DNA from: an uncultured Sutterella sp.
Lineage (GTDB): Bacteria; Pseudomonadota; Gammaproteobacteria; Burkholderiales; Burkholderiaceae_F
NCBI GenBank assembly: GCA_900544255.1
Contig: UQUM01000023.1
Coordinates: 1 to 30,572 of the forward strand
Reading direction: 5' to 3'
DNA length: 30,572 bases
Shown in pieces: positions 7,267 through 14,938 of this stretch. Numbering within the stretch: the stretch's first letter is position 1; every line of letters starts with the position of its first letter. The notes beneath the pieces were generated by a model that saw only the letters and a program-made list of their open reading frames with translations, had not been told where the DNA came from and did no database searches. Made by a program: the position numbers and the translations under genes.

Positions 7267-8742
7267 TTACGCCTTCTTCGCACGAGCCACCATGTCGCGG
7301 GCCGCGATACGTCCGAACACCGTCGCGCCGCCCAACTGGGAGCCGCCGATGTAGTCGCGGAAGAAGAGGCCGCCCGCTGCGTTGCCGGCCGCATAGAGCC
7401 CCGGAATCGTCTTACCTTCCAAGGTCTGCACTTGCGCCTTCGTATTGATGAGCGGTCCGCCGAACGTGGCCGTCATACCGCCTTCGTACGGCACGGCGTA
7501 GAAGGGCGGCGTATCAAGCTTCACGGGCTTCTTGTAGGAGTTCGCAGGCGTCAGCTGTCCCAGCGTCTGCTTATCAACGGCTTCGTTGTAGGCCTTGACG
7601 TTCTTAATCAACGTTTCGGCAGGGATATCCACCTGCTTGCAGAGTTCTTCCAGGGTGTCCGCCTTGCCGTAGGGGTTATTGAGGCGGTCAAACTTCGGAA
7701 TTACCTTCCCCAACACCGGGCACTTGCTGTCCACGATACAGAATGCCTTGTTTTCGATGGTGTTCATGGCACAGGTCTTCGCCTTGATGACGTAGGTGTT
7801 CTGCTCGTCCATGAAGCGGTTGCCGCGCAGATCCACGATGATGCCGTGCATGGAATTCAGGACGTCGGCCGGATTCACGTGCGTCGCGGCCACAATGGGC
7901 CCCGCGTGAAACTGATCCATATTGACCATCTTCGCAAAGAGCGGCAGCGTCAGCGAAACGTTTTCGCCCGTCGTATTGCGGGAACCGCGAATTGTCAAAC
8001 GAGACGCCCAACCGCCGATGTAGCGATCCGTCATTTCAGGGTTCGCGGAGAAACCACCCGTGGAAATCAGCACGCCACCGCGCGCATAGAAGTCCTTGTA
8101 ACCGTCGTCGGTGAGCGTCTTCACGCCGATGACCTCGCCCTTCTTCCCGACGAGAAGCTGCACCGCCTTGTGTTCGAAGAAAAACGGAATATTGCGCTTG
8201 TGCGCAGCCTTCAGAAGACTCTGAATCAGCACCGAACCACCGGTGAGCCCGCCTTCCGTCACGGGACGCAGACCACGCCCCAACTTGGGCCACGGCGCCG
8301 TCTTCACCTTGACGAACTTAATGCCGATCTCATCCTGCAGCCAATCCACTGCCGCCGGAATTTCTTCGGTGTAGGTCATCGTCAGCGAAGGGTCAGCACG
8401 GCCGGCGGATACCTTCATCATGTCTTTGAAGAACGCGTCCTTCGTATCTTCAATGCCGCACTCCTTCTGCCACTTCGTGCCCCATGCGTTCACGGATCCC
8501 AATGCGTAGATGGAGTTGCCGTCCGGGCGATCCGCCTTTTCAATAACGCAGACCTTGGCTCCGGCATCGTGAGCCGTGATGGCGCAGACCAAACCGGCCA
8601 TACCGGCGCCCACCACCACGACATCCCATTTCTTATTCTTTTTCTTGTCATCGGCCATTGCCGGCATCGACATCAAAGAACCTGCTGCCGCAGCGGCACC
8701 AGCACCGGCTGCACTTAAAAAACCTCGACGGGAAAGCATCAT
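7267..8742 (-). CDS. Tat-exported FAD-dependent reductase/dehydrogenase
   Basis: A 491-aa flavoprotein. A Tat signal (LSRRGFLSAAG) is followed by an Ala-rich core ending PAMA. The FAD-binding GAGMAG is at residues 45-50 and the family C-terminal FAD segment reads GLYAAGNAAGG. It belongs to the fumarate reductase/urocanate reductase/ketosteroid dehydrogenase superfamily. Fumarate reductases have an essential Arg in NExxxRD. Here the matching segment is MDEQNTYVIK, with Tyr at that position, and the C-terminal motif is DYIGGSQLGG rather than HGxxRxGG. Both features look more like ketosteroid dehydrogenase-type enzymes, so fumarate is unlikely to be the substrate. Partners are the tetraheme cytochrome downstream and the amidohydrolase upstream. 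AAGGAG precedes tandem ATGs at 8742 and 8739, and either may start translation. Confidence 0.88.
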   Translation of the reverse strand: MMLSRRGFLSAAGAGAAAAAGSLMSMPAMADDKKKNKKWDVVVVGAGMAGLVCAITAHDAGAKVCVIEKADRPDGNSIYALGSVNAWGTKWQKECGIEDTKDAFFKDMMKVSAGRADPSLTMTYTEEIPAAVDWLQDEIGIKFVKVKTAPWPKLGRGLRPVTEGGLTGGSVLIQSLLKAAHKRNIPFFFEHKAVQLLVGKKGEVIGVKTLTDDGYKDFYARGGVLISTGGFSANPEMTDRYIGGWASRLTIRGSRNTTGENVSLTLPLFAKMVNMDQFHAGPIVAATHVNPADVLNSMHGIIVDLRGNRFMDEQNTYVIKAKTCAMNTIENKAFCIVDSKCPVLGKVIPKFDRLNNPYGKADTLEELCKQVDIPAETLIKNVKAYNEAVDKQTLGQLTPANSYKKPVKLDTPPFYAVPYEGGMTATFGGPLINTKAQVQTLEGKTIPGLYAAGNAAGGLFFRDYIGGSQLGGATVFGRIAARDMVARAKKA

Positions 8743-8851
8743 CGGTCTCCTTATCTTGTAATTGGGCTTCCTTTCGTGGAGGCGAAAGGAACTGGCCGAT
8801 ATTTTGCTCACTTTCGGAGGTCTTAAGCTTGACGTAAGGCAAACATCATGG

Positions 8852-10264
8852 CTACGCAGGATTAAAGCGGTCGCGAATTCGGTCGGGAGCCAATTCGTTT
8901 TTGACGATCGTACGGATGCCGCGCCCCTTCAAGTACGCTTCCCCTCGCGCATCACAAATGATGCCGGTACCGGTACCCAGGAGTTCGCTGTCCTTCATGA
9001 TGACCTTGCCGTTCACCACCGTTGCATAAGCCTTCTTACGCTCGAAGTCCAAGATCGATACGTCAGCATCGGCGCCCACACCCAACTGGCCCTTCTTCGG
9101 CAATCCCAACGCCCGAGCCCCGTTGACGCTTGCCTTCACGACAAACTCCTTCATCGTCAAAGCACCGAACTGCACCAGGAGCAATCCGTTTTCGACGATG
9201 ACGTTTCGAGGGTAACACCCGCCGTCCGTAGAGAAACTGTCAACGACGAACGTCCCGTCGTCTCTTTTGGCCTGGGCCAAGAGGAAGCGGCTCACGGCCG
9301 GGTTCACAGCAAACGAACCTGTGGTTTGGGTCTGATGGCTTTCCCAGTACCGAAGCCCTTCTTCCCCATCAATCAACCGCCCGATACGACCGTCATCGCA
9401 AAGCACTCCGCATTTATTCGACAGAATCGCGTCACGCATCCCGGCGTACGTCGGTTCGAACCCCAATTTTTTGAGACACGTTACCGTCACGCTGCTGATC
9501 GGGTTGTTGTCCTTCACGATAAGCCGAGTACCGTTCAAGGGCGAAAGATAAGATTCAGAGAAAAGGTTCGGGTGGGCACGGAGCAAATCCGCAGCCTCCA
9601 TGGCTTCGGTCAATTCGTCCTTGACTTGTCCCCGACAATAGCTGTTGACGTGCGCAATGTGCAGGAACTTCCCTTCGGAAATCGCCACCGCATCCCGCAG
9701 ACCTTTGATGTTGGAACCGTGCGCCGTGTTGCCCACGTGCCAGGCCACCCAAGCCTTCATGTCGTTGCAGTCGTCAATGAAGTGCCCGCAGACATCGAGA
9801 TCCATCGGGAAGTGACCGCCCAACAACTTGATGCCGATGCCGCCTTTTTCCAGCGTCTTTTCGATAAGACTGCGGCGTTCGTCTTGATCGGGGCGTCCGG
9901 TCTTGATCGTAAAGCCTTCGCGTGCGGCTTCAACGACGGCGATGTTGACGCCAGCGCCGCTTGTCGGAATGGAATCCAGGATGTTGTCCAAAGGCCCGGC
10001 CATATCGAGCGTTGAGCAAACCCCGGCCAAGGCAATCATGCGCTGGGCATGGGGATGTCCGAGAACCGTCCGCATATGGGTGTGCATATCGATGATGCCG
10101 GGGATGACATACTTACCAGAAGCATCCATTTCCTCCTTGGCGCTTGCTTCCAAACCCGGCTTAACGTCCGCAATGTGTCCGTCTTCAATCGCTACATCGG
10201 CCAAGCCGTCGAAATGGTTGACGGGATCGACCACGTGGCCGTTTCGGATAATCAGATCGAACAT
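8852..10264 (-). CDS. Cyclic amidohydrolase (dihydroorotase/hydantoinase superfamily)
   Basis: A 471-aa cytoplasmic metal hydrolase. The N-terminal composite domain (FDLIIRNGHVVDP) is followed by the metal ligands His61 and His63 (DMHTHMR). Lys146 (GIGIKLLGG) is a candidate carboxylated lysine, followed by His176 (WHVGNT), His202/His205 (HIAHVNSY) and Asp347 (FSTDGG). Closest in style are enamidase, hydantoinase and D-aminoacylase-like enzymes that open cyclic amides or cleave amides; the substrate is not identifiable. GGAGG precedes the start at 10264. The gene lies 109 bases upstream of the flavin reductase on the same strand, so both probably belong to one pathway in which amide hydrolysis and an exported redox step act on related compounds. 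Confidence 0.85.
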   Translation of the reverse strand: MFDLIIRNGHVVDPVNHFDGLADVAIEDGHIADVKPGLEASAKEEMDASGKYVIPGIIDMHTHMRTVLGHPHAQRMIALAGVCSTLDMAGPLDNILDSIPTSGAGVNIAVVEAAREGFTIKTGRPDQDERRSLIEKTLEKGGIGIKLLGGHFPMDLDVCGHFIDDCNDMKAWVAWHVGNTAHGSNIKGLRDAVAISEGKFLHIAHVNSYCRGQVKDELTEAMEAADLLRAHPNLFSESYLSPLNGTRLIVKDNNPISSVTVTCLKKLGFEPTYAGMRDAILSNKCGVLCDDGRIGRLIDGEEGLRYWESHQTQTTGSFAVNPAVSRFLLAQAKRDDGTFVVDSFSTDGGCYPRNVIVENGLLLVQFGALTMKEFVVKASVNGARALGLPKKGQLGVGADADVSILDFERKKAYATVVNGKVIMKDSELLGTGTGIICDARGEAYLKGRGIRTIVKNELAPDRIRDRFNPA

Positions 10265-10420
10265 CGCTTCCCTCCTCTTTGCCAATTTCCAGATGCCGCT
10301 TGCGCCGGGAACCCCTGCGATCCCAGCGTCCCCAAGGCAACCGCTACGTGTCTCATTTCTTTCGGCGGCATAATTCCCCGACCATTTTTGCACACTCCCA
10401 TCAAAAAAGGACTGCCGACC
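10265..10420. promoter_or_regulatory. Divergent promoter region between amidohydrolase and LysR gene
   Basis: This 156-bp gap separates divergent starts, the usual layout for a LysR-type regulator and its target operon. I see no unambiguous T-N11-A operator or FNR site. Confidence 0.45.
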
Positions 10421-10912
10421 ATGACTGCCGCCATCAAAGAAACGTTGTTGAGCCGTGCACCCCAAGTTTTCCTGATGTGCTGCGACTTTCGCAATTTTTC
10501 TACTGTTGCATCGGCGTTGGGACTGACACAAAGTGCCGTCAGCAAAATCATCGCCAACTTTGAAAACGATCTGGGGTTCCCCTTATTCGTTCGCAATTCA
10601 CGCCCGCTGACGCTCACCCCGGAAGCACGGGTACTGCAACAACACCTCAGGAAAATTTCCGGTGAATTCAGTCATATCCTTGCCAACATTCAGAACCACA
10701 ATTCGATTAAACCCGTCATTCGAGTGGGGATTCTGGAAAGCCTCACGATGAACGTCGGGACGGAAATCGTGCGTCGTTCGATGCCGATCATTTCGGAAAT
10801 CACATTGCTCACGGCCAGCGCCAATGTCCTGATGCAACGCCTCTTGGAGCCCCAAAATCTCGCGCCGGCTGGCTGTATAACCATCCGGTCCGAGATTCTG
10901 GGTTGGATTTAA
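10421..10912 (+). pseudogene. Truncated LysR-type transcriptional regulator
   Basis: The N-terminal winged helix is clear (FSTVASALGLTQSAVSKII, then LGFPLFVRNSRPLTLT), followed by the linker helix and the first part of the effector domain. At about residue 143 the frame enters the palindrome at 10851, and the last 20 or so residues are encoded by that repeat before a stop. Full LysR proteins have about 300 residues, so roughly half is missing. No continuation is found after either palindrome. It likely once controlled the divergent amidohydrolase-reductase operon. The stub may still bind DNA but should not sense an inducer. Confidence 0.85.
10851..10902. repeat. 52-bp palindromic repeat, copy 1
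   Basis: An imperfect palindrome with 22-base arms (CCCAAAATCTCG.., ..CGAGATTCTGGG) around the loop CTGTATAA. It is closely matched by the second copy at 12960-13011. It interrupts the LysR gene. Confidence 0.85.
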
Positions 10913-11054
10913 CGGAGCTATTCCGCGAAAGGAATGCACTTCATCGACCCGGCAGAGTAGCGGTACAGCGTGAAAGTTACCCACCGCGAGGAAGGCGGCT
11001 TGATAGCTGTCGTTACGCTGAGAAAGGCATAGCGAAGGTCATCTGTCCTTTGCT

Positions 11055-11071
11055 GCGTCACCCACTGTCGT
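11055..11071 (+). promoter_or_regulatory. 17-bp dyad operator, site 1 (macrodomain gene)
   Basis: GCGTCA-CCCAC-TGTCGT, the shared dyad GCGTCA-N5-TGTCGY. It is centred about 54 bases before the macrodomain start. It is likely bound by the WYL regulators of this island (inference). Confidence 0.6.
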
Positions 11072-11085
11072 ATCTGCGGTTAATG

Positions 11086-11110
11086 TCTCCGGCAATAACA
11101 CTGCCGGAGA
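11086..11110 (+). promoter_or_regulatory. Hairpin covering the macrodomain ribosome-binding site
   Basis: TCTCCGGCA (11086-11094) pairs perfectly over 9 bp with TGCCGGAGA (11102-11110) around a 7-base loop. The 3' arm contains GGAGA, the ribosome-binding site of the gene at 11117, so translation may be restrained unless the stem is opened. Confidence 0.6.
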
Positions 11111-11116
11111 CACTTC

Positions 11117-11665
11117 ATGCCAAACTCTCAAAAAAGCATCCGCGTCATTTTGGGCGACATCACGACGCTACAGGTCGATGCCATCGTTAATTCCGCCAAC
11201 CAGTCCCTTTTGGGCGGCGCCGGCGTTGACCGCGCCATCCACCGGGCGGCGGGACGCGGCATCTTGGACGAATGTCTGACGTTTGATGGTTGTCCCATCG
11301 GCGAAAGCCGGCTCACCAAGGGCTACAACCTCCCCGCCAAATACGTCATTCATGCCGTCGGCCCAATGTGGATAGGCGGTTGGGACGGAGAAGATGAGAA
11401 ACTGACGTCGGCTTATCGATCAGCCCTGGATATTGCACAAGCACAGGGCTTCAAGTCCGTCGCTTTTCCGTGCATCAGCCGCGGGGTACATCGGTATCCA
11501 ATCGAGCGCGCTGCTGAAATTGCCATTACTACGGTTAAAGCACATCCCTATGCCGGCACGGTCATCTTCTGCTGCCGCACGCAAGAAGATTACCTCGCCT
11601 ACGCGGGATGTCTCCGCAGTAGCCCAACTGAACGAAAAGTCCGAACGGCCAACGACATCAAATGA
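11117..11665 (+). CDS. Macrodomain ADP-ribose hydrolase (YmdB-like)
   Basis: A 182-aa single macrodomain. GDIT is at residues 13-16, the signature DAIVNSANQSLLGG at 21-34, and Asp38 lies in GVDRAIHRAAG. YVIHAVGP is near residue 80 and the phosphate loop reads FPCISRGVHRYP, where most relatives have a small residue in place of Arg. Such proteins hydrolyse O-acetyl-ADP-ribose or remove ADP-ribose from proteins or DNA. No ADP-ribosyltransferase toxin is visible beside it, so it may act as a stand-alone eraser, for instance against phage- or host-made ADP-ribosylation (inference). It has its own operator upstream and sits inside the palindrome-bounded unit. Confidence 0.9.
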   Translation: MPNSQKSIRVILGDITTLQVDAIVNSANQSLLGGAGVDRAIHRAAGRGILDECLTFDGCPIGESRLTKGYNLPAKYVIHAVGPMWIGGWDGEDEKLTSAYRSALDIAQAQGFKSVAFPCISRGVHRYPIERAAEIAITTVKAHPYAGTVIFCCRTQEDYLAYAGCLRSSPTERKVRTANDIK

Positions 11666-12001
11666 CGCATCATCACCAATAATCACCGTCAAGATTACAT
11701 TCGCAATGGAGAATTTTATGTGCGTTCCTATTCATCGTGAATTCCGCACCTCGTTATACCGACTTCTCCCGGTGGATACCACTGTGCACCAATTTCAGGG
11801 GGTTCTGGATTTAGCATGTTTGACTTCAAAGAATTAGTGAAATTGCTTGAAGTCTATTTTTGACTGCGTCAGATAGTGTCGTGATTAGGATGCATTGAGG
11901 CCCTTACTAAAGTTTGATGGTCGGAGCTTCACGTCAAAAAATGACGCTGTAGAAGATAGGATAAGAGCATCTATAAATAGCAATCATTAGAAGGCGTTAA
12001 G
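11666..12001. other. Intergenic region before the SMC-like ATPase gene
   Basis: This 336-base gap holds the dyad operator at 11866-11882. A frame at 11706-11837 could encode 43 residues, but it has no ribosome-binding site and no recognisable motif, so I do not call it. AT content rises towards the ATPase gene. Confidence 0.4.
11866..11882 (+). promoter_or_regulatory. 17-bp dyad operator, site 2 (SMC-like ATPase gene)
   Basis: GCGTCA-GATAG-TGTCGT, with arms identical to site 1. It lies about 120 bases before the ATPase start. Confidence 0.6.
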
Positions 12002-12931
12002 ATGTCCATCTACTTAAAATCATTCACGTTTCCGTCGGCTTTTTTAGAAAATAAAACCATGGCAGAGTCAGAATGTTTCACAATGACTTGTTACCCATCG
12101 TTTTATCCCTTTGGCATTCTTGCTTACCGAGGAAAGTCGATTCGCCGTAACCTTCAACTTGATTTCGCACCGATCACCATTTTTTATGGGAATAACGGTT
12201 CGGGAAAGTCGACTGCCATTAACATCATTTCTGAAAAATTGGGACTTCTTCGTGAATCTGAGTTTAATAAGACCGACTTTTTCCCAGAATACTTGCAGCT
12301 GTGTCAAGCGGAGACTTGGAATTGGAATTCGCGCAATCGCGTGATCACAAGCGACGATATCTTCAACAATATTTTGTACTTGCGAAAAACAAACGAAGCC
12401 ATTGATCGTGAGCATGCGACCATCATGAGCGAAATCATGAGAATCAAAGGCGCTCGAAACCACCCTGGAATGAATGAGGCCATAAAAGAAGAGTTTCGCT
12501 TAAAAGGTCTTGAGGACATCGAGAAACTTCGACATTACAACGAATACACTAAAAAAAGTGCTTCGCAGCTGATTCGGGAAAGGGTAGCCACCAACCGCAA
12601 AACGCAAAGTAACGGGGAGAGCTCTCAAGCCTTTTTCTCGGAACGCATTAAGCGCAATGCGTTGTACATCTTGGACGAACCGGAAAATAGCTTATCCGTG
12701 CAGTCGCAAATGGTGCTTTACGACTTCTTGGTTGAAGCGACTGAAGCCTACAACTGTCAGCTCATCATCGCGACGCACTCACCCATTTTGCTTGCTTTGC
12801 CTGGAGCAAAGATCTATAACTTTGACACCTCTCCAATGACTTGTTCGACGTGGCAGGAGCTTGAAAGCGTGAAATCAGTCTTTAATTTCTTTAACGAAAG
12901 AAAAGAATTATTTGAAGAATTTGACGAATAA
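12002..12931 (+). CDS. SMC/ABC-like AAA ATPase (predicted ATPase, COG3910-type)
   Basis: A 309-aa protein with Walker A GNNGSGKST at residues 63-71 after the strand APITIFY, a signature-like NGESSQ at about 204, Walker B YILDEPENSLS, and the H-loop IIATHSP. The spacer between Walker A and the signature is short and helical, so there is no long coiled coil. Members of this group are soluble P-loop ATPases, often found in defence or toxin-antitoxin settings, usually without a known substrate. AGAAGG lies 8 bases before the ATG. Its base composition is AT-richer than that of the flanking operons, suggesting recent acquisition. No nuclease partner gene is adjacent on the same strand. Confidence 0.85.
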   Translation: MSIYLKSFTFPSAFLENKTMAESECFTMTCYPSFYPFGILAYRGKSIRRNLQLDFAPITIFYGNNGSGKSTAINIISEKLGLLRESEFNKTDFFPEYLQLCQAETWNWNSRNRVITSDDIFNNILYLRKTNEAIDREHATIMSEIMRIKGARNHPGMNEAIKEEFRLKGLEDIEKLRHYNEYTKKSASQLIRERVATNRKTQSNGESSQAFFSERIKRNALYILDEPENSLSVQSQMVLYDFLVEATEAYNCQLIIATHSPILLALPGAKIYNFDTSPMTCSTWQELESVKSVFNFFNERKELFEEFDE

Positions 12932-12959
12932 AACCCACTTTTCAAGTTGTTGTTTAAAT

Positions 12960-13011
12960 CCCAGAATCTCGGACCGGCTGGCTGTATAACCAGCCGGCGC
13001 GAGATTCTGGG
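12960..13011. repeat. 52-bp palindromic repeat, copy 2
   Basis: Arms CCCAGAATCTCG.. and ..CGAGATTCTGGG surround the same CTGTATAA loop as copy 1. The arms are in the opposite orientation to copy 1, while the loop is in the same orientation. A TTTAAATC flank on the inner side resembles the inner flank of copy 1 in inverted orientation. Confidence 0.85.
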
Positions 13012-13130
13012 ATCTAATGGTGAAGCAGATAGACTCTTCCTATTTTCCATAAAATCTCAAACCAGCCTCTAAAATTTTAGAGTTTAAGATTAAGGAATGA
13101 AAACACATCGGGGGGAGCGAGGAACATTTG

Positions 13131-13158
13131 AAAAGCCCGACTTAGCGGGCCTTTCTGA
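13131..13158 (-). terminator. Terminator of the 562-aa gene
   Basis: GCCCG and CGGGC pair around ACTTAG, with flanking AAAA/CTTT on both sides. It lies 14 bases after the stop at 13172 and could also act on the converging ATPase transcript. Confidence 0.75.
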
Positions 13159-13171
13159 TTTGAGTTTCAAA

Positions 13172-14860
13172 CTATTTCATAGTTTTGGAAAAATTCGGAT
13201 CATACTTCTCCCAGAGTTTCGCCTCAATATCCTGGATCTGATTTTCGGTTGTATTCTTCAACTTATCTAGAGTTCCTAATTGATCCCAAACCGTTTTTTT
13301 CATTTGCTCGATTTGATCATTTAAAGAGTCAAGATTCGATGTTCTTGCTTCACACTCTAGATACACCTTCAAATTCTCCTTACTCTTTTGAATATCTTCA
13401 GCCTGCTTGGCCCATGTTTCAAGATGGGTATTGATGAGGTTGATACTTTCCTTAAAGTCATCAATTTGAGACTTCAATTTGTTCAATTTGTCAAAATCAT
13501 TGAATATTGGATAGAACTTAGGGTCGTCTCCGATTGGTGCATTAACCTCATAACCATTAAGCCAACCTTCCCCTAAAGACTCTCTACACAGTTGATTGAT
13601 GGCAAAGCTGATCTTATCGATCTTTTCATCACTATTGATGCCACTCGCATTTGCAGGGAAAGGAGCGACAACTAATAAAGTCTCATCATCCAATATCGTA
13701 TATTCAAAATCAATTTCACCTTTATCTAGCGAAACTACTTTTTTACTCCAAACATTAGAGGTTGCTCCCCATAATCGACTAAAAGAGTCTTTTGAGTCTT
13801 TACCGAAACAAATGATCAATTTAGGTTTATAGGTCTTTCGAATTTCTGTGAACAATGGGTGACGAAATTCGATGACTGCATTTAAATAATCATAAAAATT
13901 AGTCAAACCCGACCAGTCTGTTATTTTTACTGTCTTCCCATTCATCATTCGAACCAGATAACTGTTCCACGAACCAGTACTAACATTTCGGTTCGGCACA
14001 GAGATCGGGAACATATTGAGGGCCATCGCCAAGCCATGCGGACCAACAATGTGACGTCTTCCAAGATCTTCAAACCATTCTTCAGTAGAACGCCCCTTAA
14101 AGTTTGTTATATTGTCACCAGATTGATAGTGCCCCTGCTGCAACCCCACTAACAGTTTGATGACATTCTGACAATACGGACTCCCAGAAGCCCAAAAACT
14201 TTTTCTAAAAGAATCTGCTGTCCAAGTGTGAAGTTCCCTAAAACCATAAGGTTTTAACGTGTCCAATAAAATGGGAGTATCGACATCATAACCGCCACCC
14301 CATTCCAAACCGCAAAACCAGATGGGGCTTCTAATGTTGCCCGCAGTCGAACCGAAGAAGGAATTGCACAAATTCTTAAATTCATCAGGGACCTTGTCGT
14401 AATCGATTGATACTTCAGGCGCTACAGACGGACTAAATGATTCATAACCTGAAAAATATTTTGCAATCAAGGGATCGAAAAACTCGGCCAACGCAATGAA
14501 TTTTTCACAGACTTCCTCGGACGTTTGAATGATTTGACCATCATCAATTCGGCAGCGAGCATTCTCATGTTTTTTCCATTCACACCAAGAAAGGCGAGGA
14601 TTCTTTTTGGATTCGAAGATTAAAAATTCGCGCAACTTCTTGTAGCCCCTCAAAAACTGAGCTTCGAAATGAAGTTCTACGTTGCCTTCGAGATACTCAA
14701 AGTGCAAGTAGCCAGATGACTCAGCTGAATAAATATAAAAATAAGAACAGCTGTTTTGATAATTTCCAACCTTTCGATCAAGCCACTTTTTATTAACCTT
14801 ACCAAGTTCGTCTTTCACTTGATGGATTAATTGAGCTGTAACGGGTAAATAATCACTCAT
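13172..14860 (-). CDS. Hypothetical 562-aa protein with possible uracil-DNA-glycosylase-like core and coiled coil
   Basis: I do not recognise the family with certainty. The first 100 or so residues look like a separate mixed domain. The middle has WFCGLEWGGG (near 183), PKLIICFG (near 350) and LLVVAPFPAN (near 395). That order and spacing recall motif 1, the central strand and the final motif of the uracil-DNA-glycosylase superfamily; this is a weak, by-eye match. Residues from about 450 to 555 are rich in Lys, Glu, Leu and Gln and likely form a coiled coil. The gene is clearly AT-richer than its neighbours, has its own terminator and has no dyad operator, so it was probably acquired on its own. 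A DNA-directed defence role is possible. Confidence 0.7.
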   Translation of the reverse strand: MSDYLPVTAQLIHQVKDELGKVNKKWLDRKVGNYQNSCSYFYIYSAESSGYLHFEYLEGNVELHFEAQFLRGYKKLREFLIFESKKNPRLSWCEWKKHENARCRIDDGQIIQTSEEVCEKFIALAEFFDPLIAKYFSGYESFSPSVAPEVSIDYDKVPDEFKNLCNSFFGSTAGNIRSPIWFCGLEWGGGYDVDTPILLDTLKPYGFRELHTWTADSFRKSFWASGSPYCQNVIKLLVGLQQGHYQSGDNITNFKGRSTEEWFEDLGRRHIVGPHGLAMALNMFPISVPNRNVSTGSWNSYLVRMMNGKTVKITDWSGLTNFYDYLNAVIEFRHPLFTEIRKTYKPKLIICFGKDSKDSFSRLWGATSNVWSKKVVSLDKGEIDFEYTILDDETLLVVAPFPANASGINSDEKIDKISFAINQLCRESLGEGWLNGYEVNAPIGDDPKFYPIFNDFDKLNKLKSQIDDFKESINLINTHLETWAKQAEDIQKSKENLKVYLECEARTSNLDSLNDQIEQMKKTVWDQLGTLDKLKNTTENQIQDIEAKLWEKYDPNFSKTMK

Positions 14861-14938
14861 CGCCTTTTCCTTTCGAACTTTTTGTTCGGTTGATTTTAGT
14901 ATTTTTTTGCCGTATCACACCGAACGATTTGCTGTTCA
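14861..14938. promoter_or_regulatory. Promoter region of the 562-aa gene and 3' flank of WYL copy 1
   Basis: This AT-rich gap contains the inverted pair GTTCGGT (near 14883) and ACCGAAC (near 14918). It could be an operator or a weak terminator for the incoming WYL transcript. TTTCCTTTCG just before the start reads as AAAGG on the minus strand, a ribosome-binding site. Confidence 0.4.

Noticed and set aside
7087..8718. Long plus-strand open frame opposite the flavin reductase
   Set aside because: No recognisable motif, and the minus strand has a Tat signal, FAD motif and ribosome-binding site.
10851..10902. Palindrome as a simple terminator
   Set aside because: No T run on either strand, and copy 1 lies inside a coding sequence.
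11117..11665. A DarTG-type toxin-antitoxin pair
   Set aside because: The macrodomain is present, but no DarT-like ADP-ribosyltransferase gene lies next to it.
10851..13011. Integron attC sites for the paired palindromes
   Set aside because: GTTGGAT follows copy 1, but no matching RYYYAAC site is present and copy 2 lacks both core sites; no integrase gene is in the window.
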